DNA from: Flavobacteriaceae bacterium
GTDB taxonomy: Bacteria; Bacteroidota; Bacteroidia; Flavobacteriales; Flavobacteriaceae
DNA: 64,000 bases
Reading direction: 5' to 3'
Assembly (NCBI GenBank): GCA_018402135.1
Contig: JAGYJF010000003.1
Coordinates: 620,001-684,000, forward strand
The notes beneath the pieces were generated by a model, which was not told the origin of the DNA, did no database searches, and saw nothing but the letters and a program-made list of their open reading frames with translations. Made by a program: the position numbers and the translations under genes. This document shows, one piece after another, positions 53,799 through 62,257 of this stretch (the first letter of the stretch is position 1; each line of letters opens with the position of its first letter).

Positions 53799-54671
53799 TT
53801 ATTTTTTGCGAAACTGATGTTTTACCCAATCTACTTCCATTACCCATTCTCCTTCCATTGGTGAATCGGTAATTTTTGCATAGTTTAAAATTGCGAACAT
53901 GGGCTCTGGATAGTTATCACCCTCACCAACGTTCCGATATACTTCTTTATCATCAACCCGGTAAACCAAATCACTTCCTTCCCATTCTACAGAGTATTCG
54001 TGAAAATCATTAAGGGAAACCTCAAAATCTTTTCGTAAGCTCCACCAATCTCCTTTATCACACTCTCCTAAGTTTTTAATTGCGCCAGTTGTAAAGCGAT
54101 TTTTATGATGGTCTCCATGATGCTCAAAAATATCTATTTCACCAGAGCCTGTCATTGGCCAGCAAATATTTTCGTCTTTTTCTTGTACAGGTGGTTCATT
54201 GTTTCTGGCTCCCAAAAGCCACCAAGCCGGAAACATGCTTGGTTCTCCATTACTGTTAAGCCTTAACCTTGCAGTCCATTTGCCTTTTATGAATTCTTTT
54301 TTATTTTTTGATGCAATTCTTCCAGCAACATATTCTGTATCGGGATGTTGATTTCCATGTTTGTCAAAATTATCACAGCTTCTTTTTTCATTAATCTTTA
54401 CAACTTTTAATTTTAAGGTGCCTTCACTTACTTCTCTGGTACCAAATTCACCGTCTGGAACATAACAATGAGTTTCATTATTTACCCATATACGTTGATC
54501 CTGCCAATTGTCTGGATTAAAAGTGTCGAATTCATCTAGAAAATCCACTGCCCAAACTTCGTTTTGCGCTATGTCATTCATGGTTTTTTTGCCATCCTCT
54601 GATTTACATGATATCATAGAAAGGCTTGCAATTAAAAGGGGTACGAATATATAATGTTTGGCTATTGTCAT
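53799..54671 (-). CDS. GH16 beta-glucanase (laminarinase-like), lipoprotein
   Basis: Family 16 endo-beta-glucanase, 290 aa, with lipoprotein Cys22 (LSMISC). The catalytic motif GEIDIFEHHG gives nucleophile Glu178, Asp180 and acid/base Glu183. The upstream MFPAWWLLGA segment and the HEYSVEWEGSDLVYRVDDKEV strand pair are typical of bacterial laminarinases. It would cut beta-1,3-glucan chains at the cell surface before uptake by SusCD. Confidence 0.92.
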   Translation of the reverse strand: MTIAKHYIFVPLLIASLSMISCKSEDGKKTMNDIAQNEVWAVDFLDEFDTFNPDNWQDQRIWVNNETHCYVPDGEFGTREVSEGTLKLKVVKINEKRSCDNFDKHGNQHPDTEYVAGRIASKNKKEFIKGKWTARLRLNSNGEPSMFPAWWLLGARNNEPPVQEKDENICWPMTGSGEIDIFEHHGDHHKNRFTTGAIKNLGECDKGDWWSLRKDFEVSLNDFHEYSVEWEGSDLVYRVDDKEVYRNVGEGDNYPEPMFAILNYAKITDSPMEGEWVMEVDWVKHQFRKK

Positions 54672-54717
54672 GATTTAATATTTATATTAGTTTATCGTTT
54701 ATCTGCTTAAATTTCAA

Positions 54718-55416
54718 TTAGTTAACCACAAACTCAAAAACTTGTGAAGTCGAGGTATTGCCAACTTCATCTGTTGTAACGATTCTCCAAAAGTAAACAA
54801 CACCAGACGACACGGAAACTTCTATATTAGCATTTACGGTTGTATTTATTTCAGTTAAAGGAGGATTGGAGGTGTCAAGAAATATAGTGTATGCAACAAT
54901 GTCGTTATCTATATCTGTTGCTTCCCATTCTAGGGAAATTGTACCTTGCTCAACACTTGATCCTAGTTGAGGATTTATAGCGATTGCAGGAAACGGTGCA
55001 TGACTTTCTAACGGTAATCCGGCGTTATAGAAATTCCATACCGAACTTTCTGCGCTGGTATTCCCATCAAGACCTATAGACCTAACGGACCACGAATACG
55101 GCGTTCCTCTTAAAATTCGAATTAAGAATTCTGTTGAAAGTGTACTAATGTTTCTCGAAGTTCCATCGTTTAAGTTGGTAATTTTTAGAATATACGAACT
55201 CGTGTTCGTAGCTTCTTCCCATTGAAATAAAACATCTGTTTCTGTTTCTGAAATAATTGTACCTTCATTGCAAACTGTGTTGTTTTCAGGAAATATAAGC
55301 GTTGCGGGCATAGGTGGCTCAAAGTTGTTTTCAGCTAGAGCATCATCATCACTACAAGTCAGCGTGATCAACCCGATTATTAGGGATAGTGTTATAATTT
55401 TTAAAAACTTTTTCAT
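54718..55416 (-). CDS. Fibronectin-III-like lipoprotein of the PUL
   Basis: A 232-aa lipoprotein (signal ending LITLTC). It holds two Fn3-like beta-sandwich modules (about 35-125 and 135-232; VLFQWEEATNTSSYILKI and ISLEWEATDIDNDIVAYTIFL). No catalytic residues. Its start overlaps the stop of the GH5 gene by 4 bp, so the two are translationally coupled. Probably a surface glycan-binding or spacer protein. Confidence 0.75.
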   Translation of the reverse strand: MKKFLKIITLSLIIGLITLTCSDDDALAENNFEPPMPATLIFPENNTVCNEGTIISETETDVLFQWEEATNTSSYILKITNLNDGTSRNISTLSTEFLIRILRGTPYSWSVRSIGLDGNTSAESSVWNFYNAGLPLESHAPFPAIAINPQLGSSVEQGTISLEWEATDIDNDIVAYTIFLDTSNPPLTEINTTVNANIEVSVSSGVVYFWRIVTTDEVGNTSTSQVFEFVVN

Positions 55417-58400
55417 TGCTTTCCAATTTTATAATTATGAGTATTTCCTTTTGTTTTTATCTTTAACAGGTAAAATCCGCTGGTTAAATTAGATAAATCA
55501 ATTTCCAAGGTGTTGGTTGTTAAATTGTAGGTTTTAGAGAAAATTAACTTTCCTGCTAAATCATAAATTTCTATAGGCACAAAAGAGACCTTAGAATCAC
55601 CAACGGCAACAAATAAGGTGTTCACAACTGGATTAGGATATACTAACGGTTCAGTATTAACGAGTAAGGTTTTTTCATAAATTCCCTGACAATTCTTATT
55701 TGTCCTAATACTTAATTCATTTACTCCATTAGATAATGGCAATTCAATTTGACGCTCATCTGTTATTAAAGTCTCATCATTTAGAGTGATATAATAAACT
55801 TCTCCTCCAGCAAGAGTTATATTTAAATTTGAGGTGTTTGAAGTTCTATTTAAGCTAACACTCAATTCATCAGGCTCAACCACAATAACAGTAAAACATT
55901 GCTCATAATTGGGCTGTCCGTTTATGGTGATGCATAGGGTGTATATTCCTGCTGATAAATTTTCAAAATTAATTTCAGAGGTGAAATTCTCTGTTAAAGA
56001 AATAGTTTCACCAGTTAAACTTACTGAGTATTCAAAGTTTTCTGTAGCTGTTAGCGAAATACTTCCATTGTTTTCTGATCGACATGTTACACTTGAAACT
56101 GACAAAATATAGTTGTCTGAACTAACATTAAAAACTTCACAGCCGTTTACATCAACAATGGCATTTGCAGGTGTGTTAGGACAATTATCTAAATCATCTG
56201 GAACCCCATCTCCATCGCTATCGGGAACATCAAATTCAAACCAGTTGAAATTGAATCCGCCTGCTAAAACTTTCATTCTCAATTTGTGTGGACCTGCTTC
56301 AATTGAAAGGTTATCGGCTACAGTAGTCCAGGTTTGCCATCCACCGGTAATAACGGTATTAACAACCACTAATTCCGTTTCAACATCATTTTCAGCGACG
56401 GTATATAATCCAATCTGTCCTTCATTAAAACCAGCTACTCTAAATTTAATTCCATATAAGCCTCCTTCAGGCACAAAAATGGAATAATCTGCATAATCAC
56501 CTGGATCTGTAAATCCAAAATTTTGTCCGCCACCTTCATCTTCGCTGTCTTCTAAATTCATACCTATCATAAAATCATAGTCTTCCACTTCAATTAAAGT
56601 AGGGATTATAAAGCGGTTGGGACTCACATTGTTTATGACTAAATCTGTAAAGGTATCGAGTGTTTTATTCGATTCTGATTGTATGGTATTTCCTGAATAA
56701 CTTGCCAGTATTTCATCTCCTGTAATCAAGAAACCTTCTACACCAAGTAGAATTGTTCTGTCTTTTGTAGGGTGTGGATTTACGGAGATGATATTTCTGT
56801 TTTCACCATTTACATTTAATGAAAAATCCCCCTCAGTTCCAACTAAGGAAGAAGCTAAAACCGATTCGCTTATAGTTATTTCTACAGAGGCTTCATCTTC
56901 GCATGTTTTACCATTGAGTGCATTTAAAGCAAGGTCTTCAACATTGCCTGTTAGTTCAAATTCGATACTGCTATAATTTGCAGGTGTATCATTATTGATA
57001 TGTAATTTTAAACTGTGTTCTCCTTGCGGAAGAATAATGTCGTCAATTTCGAAAGTGGTAAATTGTGTCCAACCACCTGTTGAACTTACCACTTGGGTAG
57101 TGGTTACTTCTTGGTCGTTTATGGAAAGGAAAAATTCTCCGCCAGTTTCTTGGGTTGCAACTCTAATTTTAGCTTTATAAACCGCTGTTTGGTCAATGTT
57201 CACTGTGTATTTCAACCACTCACCTTCGTTTACAAAACCAATATGGTGACCATTGCTATTGACCTCATCGGAATTTCGTTCGATATCAACTCCATCGTTG
57301 CGGTAAGACCAGCCACTGTTCCATGCGGTGAAATTACCTGTTGAAAGATTGTAATCAGCCACTACTGTATCATAATAAGCATGGTTATTTTTACCTAAAT
57401 CATAATCAGATAAGTAAATCAGTCCAGGAATAGGCGAGGGACTACCATGATAGGGGATAGTTTCGTCTGTTTGAACCTGACGGATTAAAGCGTCAGGCAC
57501 ATCTTTTCTGTACCTGCTGTTATCTGCTAATAGGTTGTCCGCCAATTCCATCATGGCATCGAAAGCTTCTGTTGCGGTAGGTTCAGGTCCGTTACCTTGC
57601 CAATAGTCAAGAATGGCCTGATACCCCGGGTTAATATCTATTGCATAAGGGCTATCTATATCACCAATTTTACGAAAAGCCCACCAAGCCCAGCCAATAT
57701 TGTTGTTTTCAAAAAGTGAAACAGCATCAGTGTACCACGTATTTGAATTTTCTCCAGATTCACCCATCCAAAGAGGCACATTATAGGTGTCTCTTAAAGG
57801 TGTAATCCAATCTACATCATTCTCGTTGTTAAAGCTCCAGTACTTGTGGAAGCTATATACTAGATTATCATCCCATGGCGGAGTTAATCCTCTATGATCA
57901 TTCGCGTAAGAATTACCTTCAATATAAAGAATATGATTATCGCCAACACCTCTAATACCTGCTGTAATATCTTCATAGACTTCCCTTAGAAGAGCATTTT
58001 GCGGACCTAAATCCCAATGGGTTTCATTAATCAAATCATACCCAGCAATCCATTCGTTGTCTTTGTATCTTTCGGCAATTCTTGTCCATAAGGCGACTAA
58101 CTTATCTCTGTTGGCCTGACTTTCCCATAAGGAAGGCTTATCGGGGTCGTAGTCATTTATTTCTGAACCTGCGCCTTGCCCACCTGGTGTAGCATGCATA
58201 TCTAATATGACATAAATATCATGAGCAGCTGCCCACTCCAATACATCATCAATTAATTCAAAACCGGTTTCTATCCAGGTATTTTCTCCGGTAATAGATT
58301 CATCCTCAATTGGTAGCGTAAACAAGTTGTAATGCATCGGAATACGAATACTATTAAAACCCCATGCCGCTAAAGAATCTACATCGCGTTGGGTAAAATG

Positions 58401-58670
58401 ATTTTCTCTCCATTTGGCAAAAAAGGTTTCGGTATTGGTTTCCCCCATTAATTCGATTAGCTTTTCTTTGATTTCATGCTGAGAACCCGCAAAACCAGAG
58501 GTTTGCATCATATAGCCTTCCATAATTTGCCAACCTCCGGGACCATATCCTCTTAATAAGACAGGGTCTCCGTTAGAATTGACGATTTCGGTACCTTGTG
58601 CAACGAGGCCTTGACTCCAAGTTGTAAATGGCATGAAAAAGATGGTGAGTAACACAATTATTTTTTTCAT
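55413..58670 (-). CDS. Multimodular GH5 glucanase with CBM6-like domains and T9SS signal
   Basis: A 1085-aa secreted enzyme. Residues 1-19 form a signal peptide. About 25-370 form a GH5 barrel, with acid/base Glu216 in YDLINETHWD and nucleophile Glu304 in LWMGESGEN. Two CBM6-like beta-sandwich domains follow (about 435-585 and 690-820), separated by a beta domain that resembles an Ig/SLH-adjacent spacer. Then come a thrombospondin type-3 calcium loop (DSDGDGVPDDLDNCPNTP), a spacer, and a T9SS type A sorting domain (about 1010-1085, YPNPVVNTLFV...GFYLLKIKTKG). It is the only PUL enzyme in the window routed through T9SS. Likely an endo-beta-glucanase; linkage not certain. Confidence 0.9.
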   Translation of the reverse strand: MKKIIVLLTIFFMPFTTWSQGLVAQGTEIVNSNGDPVLLRGYGPGGWQIMEGYMMQTSGFAGSQHEIKEKLIELMGETNTETFFAKWRENHFTQRDVDSLAAWGFNSIRIPMHYNLFTLPIEDESITGENTWIETGFELIDDVLEWAAAHDIYVILDMHATPGGQGAGSEINDYDPDKPSLWESQANRDKLVALWTRIAERYKDNEWIAGYDLINETHWDLGPQNALLREVYEDITAGIRGVGDNHILYIEGNSYANDHRGLTPPWDDNLVYSFHKYWSFNNENDVDWITPLRDTYNVPLWMGESGENSNTWYTDAVSLFENNNIGWAWWAFRKIGDIDSPYAIDINPGYQAILDYWQGNGPEPTATEAFDAMMELADNLLADNSRYRKDVPDALIRQVQTDETIPYHGSPSPIPGLIYLSDYDLGKNNHAYYDTVVADYNLSTGNFTAWNSGWSYRNDGVDIERNSDEVNSNGHHIGFVNEGEWLKYTVNIDQTAVYKAKIRVATQETGGEFFLSINDQEVTTTQVVSSTGGWTQFTTFEIDDIILPQGEHSLKLHINNDTPANYSSIEFELTGNVEDLALNALNGKTCEDEASVEITISESVLASSLVGTEGDFSLNVNGENRNIISVNPHPTKDRTILLGVEGFLITGDEILASYSGNTIQSESNKTLDTFTDLVINNVSPNRFIIPTLIEVEDYDFMIGMNLEDSEDEGGGQNFGFTDPGDYADYSIFVPEGGLYGIKFRVAGFNEGQIGLYTVAENDVETELVVVNTVITGGWQTWTTVADNLSIEAGPHKLRMKVLAGGFNFNWFEFDVPDSDGDGVPDDLDNCPNTPANAIVDVNGCEVFNVSSDNYILSVSSVTCRSENNGSISLTATENFEYSVSLTGETISLTENFTSEINFENLSAGIYTLCITINGQPNYEQCFTVIVVEPDELSVSLNRTSNTSNLNITLAGGEVYYITLNDETLITDERQIELPLSNGVNELSIRTNKNCQGIYEKTLLVNTEPLVYPNPVVNTLFVAVGDSKVSFVPIEIYDLAGKLIFSKTYNLTTNTLEIDLSNLTSGFYLLKIKTKGNTHNYKIGKQ

Positions 58671-58813
58671 TTCAATTTTTTTTAATAGTTAAAGTTCTAA
58701 TGAACAATTTTAATACGCTGATGCTTAAAAGTTGTACTGGCCAAGATTTTGACCAGTAAAACAATTTAAGAGCTAACACAAATTATTTGTAGTTTAATAC
58801 GGCGTTTATTTTA

Positions 58814-60412
58814 TTAATTAATCTTTACCATTGAAACATTGTCAATGATAACCCCACCTTCACCAAATGTGAAACCACCACTTCGTATCACCACATAATA
58901 AGTATCAGCATCTAGGGTAATAGTGCCATCTACTCCTGTACAATTGGTGGCCGCCATAGAACCAGAATAGGTTACTGTATTGCCACAATCCCAAGAGTTT
59001 ACATTTAAAACTCGGGTTGCTCCTTGGTTTTCATTATAGTCAGCTCCTGCTGTTGGTGCATCTGTTCCTACCCATACTTCAAACCATAGTTCGTTGATAC
59101 CATTGGTAGTGATATTCATATCTAAAGCATAATTACCTGCTTCATTAACTTCTACTGCTTGGTTTATTCCTACATGTGCTTCATTACCCCAAGAACCGGA
59201 AGGTACATCTATAATTTCATCAAAAACAGCTACACCATTAGCTATAGTAACTACCCCATTGCTAGCACCGTTGTGCTGTATGATTGACCAGGCTGAGTCA
59301 TCATCAAAACCTCCATTCGCTATCAGGTTAGGAGCAAAAGTTACATTTAAAGTCGCAACTGTTGACCCATCACTATTGGTAGCTGTAAGTCTAACAGTAT
59401 AAATACTTTCACTGTTATATGTGTAGGTTGGGTTTTCTTCGGTTGAGGTACCAGTACCATCTCCAAAATCCCATAAATAGCTATCGGCATTACTTGATGT
59501 ATTTGTGAATTCTACTGTAAGATCAGTTACAGTATACGAAAAACCGGCAATAGGAGGGAATAATGGAGGTTGATATTCAATCCCAGGTACCAAAGGTGTC
59601 ATAGAAACATTATCTAAGGATAATCCCGAACCATAATTAGCACCGCCACCTCTAATCACTAAATAAACAGTACCAGTGGTATTGAATTGGACCAGCCCAT
59701 TACCTTCACCAACACAGCTAATTTCTGTAAGAGAACTTTCAAAGGATTCATTTCCACATCCAGCCCAGGTATTTAGACCTAGCCGAATTCCTCCGTCGGC
59801 ATAATCTTGTCCTGCAACCGGAATTGCTGATCCAATATATACCTCATACCAAGAATCTGTTAGTCCATCACCTGTAACGTCCATATCAATTTGGTAAGGC
59901 ACATTTGCTTCGACATGTACAGGTTGATAAATTCCCACTTGACCAAATCCACCTCCGGTCCAAACGGCTTTATCACCCGTAAAGTTTACATCGACACCAT
60001 CTGAAATTGGCAACACGGTCCACTCATCGCTGCCATTAAATTCACCATTCAGCAGTACATTTGGTCCTTCAAAATCCTCATTAACAACTATTGTTTGTAT
60101 GCTTTCTGCAGAACCGCCTCTTGTAAATACTTTAAACCTCACGTTGTAATCTCCAGCTCGAAGAAAAACTTTACTTGTTTCGTAGCCTTCAGCAGATGAA
60201 TTATCACCAAAATCCCAGTGCGTATACCAATTTTTATTGGTTTCAACGGCACTAAAATTTACAGTATTTGGATTATCTGGGTTAATAGAAAATGTGAATG
60301 CAGCATCTTCTGCAGTAGGAGTGGGATAAACTATATCGTCATCATTACAACCAAATAAGAGAGTAATGATACCAATCATTAAGGTATAACTTATAATTTT
60401 TATCGATTTCAT
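58814..60412 (-). CDS. PKD-domain surface glycan-binding lipoprotein (SusE/F position)
   Basis: A 532-aa lipoprotein starting MKSIKIISYTLMIGIITLLFGC; an ATG six codons upstream (60430) is possible. It has two PKD domains (about 45-115, NWYTHWDFGDNSSAEGYETSKVF; about 290-365, SYLWDFGDGTGTSTEENPTYTY), each followed by a carbohydrate-binding-like beta sandwich (about 120-280 and 370-532; note the parallel endings VYLVIRGGGANYGSGLSLDNVSM and TYYVVIRSGGFTFGEGGVIIDNVSM). The product is thus an internal duplication. It lies right after susD, the place of surface glycan-binding proteins. Confidence 0.85.
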   Translation of the reverse strand: MKSIKIISYTLMIGIITLLFGCNDDDIVYPTPTAEDAAFTFSINPDNPNTVNFSAVETNKNWYTHWDFGDNSSAEGYETSKVFLRAGDYNVRFKVFTRGGSAESIQTIVVNEDFEGPNVLLNGEFNGSDEWTVLPISDGVDVNFTGDKAVWTGGGFGQVGIYQPVHVEANVPYQIDMDVTGDGLTDSWYEVYIGSAIPVAGQDYADGGIRLGLNTWAGCGNESFESSLTEISCVGEGNGLVQFNTTGTVYLVIRGGGANYGSGLSLDNVSMTPLVPGIEYQPPLFPPIAGFSYTVTDLTVEFTNTSSNADSYLWDFGDGTGTSTEENPTYTYNSESIYTVRLTATNSDGSTVATLNVTFAPNLIANGGFDDDSAWSIIQHNGASNGVVTIANGVAVFDEIIDVPSGSWGNEAHVGINQAVEVNEAGNYALDMNITTNGINELWFEVWVGTDAPTAGADYNENQGATRVLNVNSWDCGNTVTYSGSMAATNCTGVDGTITLDADTYYVVIRSGGFTFGEGGVIIDNVSMVKIN

Positions 60413-60473
60413 AATATATATTTTAGTCATTTACTATTCATAAATTATTGTACATATTCTTTTTCTAATTAGC

Positions 60474-62246
60474 TTAGTAACCCGGATTTTCAATAAGGTT
60501 ACTGTTATTATTTCTTCTGTCTTGCCCAATTGGCATGTAGTAATGTCTCTCAAAAAAATTCATCTGTTGCGCTTCTGCATCAATAGTTTCATAGGTAAAT
60601 GTCTCCTCACCAAACGCATCAATATGTCTTAAAGTCTTAACGCCTTGTACCTGAATACTTAGCGCTTCTTCTGCGATTCGCCATCTTCTCACATCCCAGT
60701 ATCTATGGTCTTCAAATGCTAATTCTAATTTTCTTTCATTACGAATTCTGTCTCTCAAAGCTTCACCTGAAAAGGATTCTAATCGTAGGTTTTGAGTTAA
60801 TCCAGCCCGTGTTCTTATCGGTTCTATAAAGTCTCTTCCCAGGCCTTCATTCCCAAGCTCTAAAGCTGCTTCTGCGGCATTAAGATAAATTTCACCCAAC
60901 CTAAAAATTAGACAATCCTGACCCGAGTAAAATTCAGGAATAAACAAGGGGTTAGAACCATCTTCTAAATATTTCCTGACATAAAAACCGGTTTTGGTGG
61001 CATCAGGATGTACTCCAATACCATCTTTACCAATACCAGTACCGCTGCCGGTATCTATATTACCATTTACTTCTGTGCCGTACCAAATTTCTACTGGTGA
61101 ACCTTGAAGCATATCATTATTCGTTATTATAGTGGCTTTTAGGCGCGGGTCTCTATTTTCCCAAGGATTTTCTTCATCAAAACCAGATCCTGGGTCATTG
61201 GGTAAACGCCCTGTACTTAAAACTTCGTAACTATCAATTAACTGTTTTGTTGGAGACATACTCGATCCCCAATCTAATCTATAACTATAAGGCACATTCC
61301 GTAAATCATATGAATGTCCTTTTTCAAAAGGTATCCATATTTTCTTAAAAATCGTTTCATTTCCACTTTCATCGAGGAATAGTCTTGTATAATTTTCAGT
61401 TGGATCAGCGTATTGATTAAATAAATTATGACCAGATTCAAAGATTAAATTTTGAGAAGCATTTAGTGAAATTTGATAGTAGGTATTCGCATCTGAAGAG
61501 GGAAGCCCCACAATACCGTCTAATTGTAAGTTTCCATATTTAGCGATACTTGCCGCGTATAATGCTGCCCTAGATTCCAATGCCTTAGCTGCCCACTTCG
61601 TTGCTCTACCTTCCTGAGAAGGCCAGTTAGCAGGTAATACCTCGAATGCTGCTTGGGTATCGGTTAAAATTTGGTCATAAACTTCCTTTTCGGTGTTTCT
61701 TGGAGGAAAAAGTTCATCCTCTGGTGTGTTTTCTGGATTTTGCGCTTCCAGAATAATAGGAACGCCACCATATCGTTTTACCATTTCAAAATAGCAGAAT
61801 GCTCTTAAATAATACATTTCACCTAAACGATTTGCTCTTTCTTCGTCTGACAAAACACTATTTGGTGCTAATTCTAATTGTTCTATTGAGTAGTTAATTT
61901 TCCATAAATTGAAGTACCCCCACCATTCTAGAGGCCATGAATTATTGGCTGTACCCCAATTCCCCGGTCTAAATGAGTTAGTAGCAGGTGTCCACGAGTA
62001 GGTACTTCTCGCCAAATCACTAAGAGCGTCACGATGCGCTCCACCACCTGCACCTCCACCAAAATCTTTTAAATAATCCCACGGCATGTTTTCATAGATT
62101 TGGAAGAAATAGGTATCCATTAAACCTTTATCACCCCAAACATCTTCTTCGGTGATTCTATCCAAGGGAGGTTGGTTTAGAAAATCCTTGGTACATGCCG
62201 TAACCAAGAGTGCGCACAAGAATAAAGTTAAATAATTAAATTTCAT
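60474..62246 (-). CDS. susD: SusD/RagB-family glycan-binding lipoprotein
   Basis: A 590-aa outer-membrane lipoprotein (signal ending ALLVTAC). N-terminal DFLNQPPLDRITEEDVW, the helical TPR-like core (LGEMYYLRAFCYFEMVKRYGGVPII; AAKALESRAALYAASIAKYG) and C-terminal RLGEIYLNAAEAALELGN...IRNERKLELAFEDHRYWDVRRWRI are classic SusD features. It forms the lid over the SusC channel and is encoded 11 bp after it. Confidence 0.95.
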   Translation of the reverse strand: MKFNYLTLFLCALLVTACTKDFLNQPPLDRITEEDVWGDKGLMDTYFFQIYENMPWDYLKDFGGGAGGGAHRDALSDLARSTYSWTPATNSFRPGNWGTANNSWPLEWWGYFNLWKINYSIEQLELAPNSVLSDEERANRLGEMYYLRAFCYFEMVKRYGGVPIILEAQNPENTPEDELFPPRNTEKEVYDQILTDTQAAFEVLPANWPSQEGRATKWAAKALESRAALYAASIAKYGNLQLDGIVGLPSSDANTYYQISLNASQNLIFESGHNLFNQYADPTENYTRLFLDESGNETIFKKIWIPFEKGHSYDLRNVPYSYRLDWGSSMSPTKQLIDSYEVLSTGRLPNDPGSGFDEENPWENRDPRLKATIITNNDMLQGSPVEIWYGTEVNGNIDTGSGTGIGKDGIGVHPDATKTGFYVRKYLEDGSNPLFIPEFYSGQDCLIFRLGEIYLNAAEAALELGNEGLGRDFIEPIRTRAGLTQNLRLESFSGEALRDRIRNERKLELAFEDHRYWDVRRWRIAEEALSIQVQGVKTLRHIDAFGEETFTYETIDAEAQQMNFFERHYYMPIGQDRRNNNSNLIENPGY

Positions 62247-62257
62247 AGTTTTATTTT

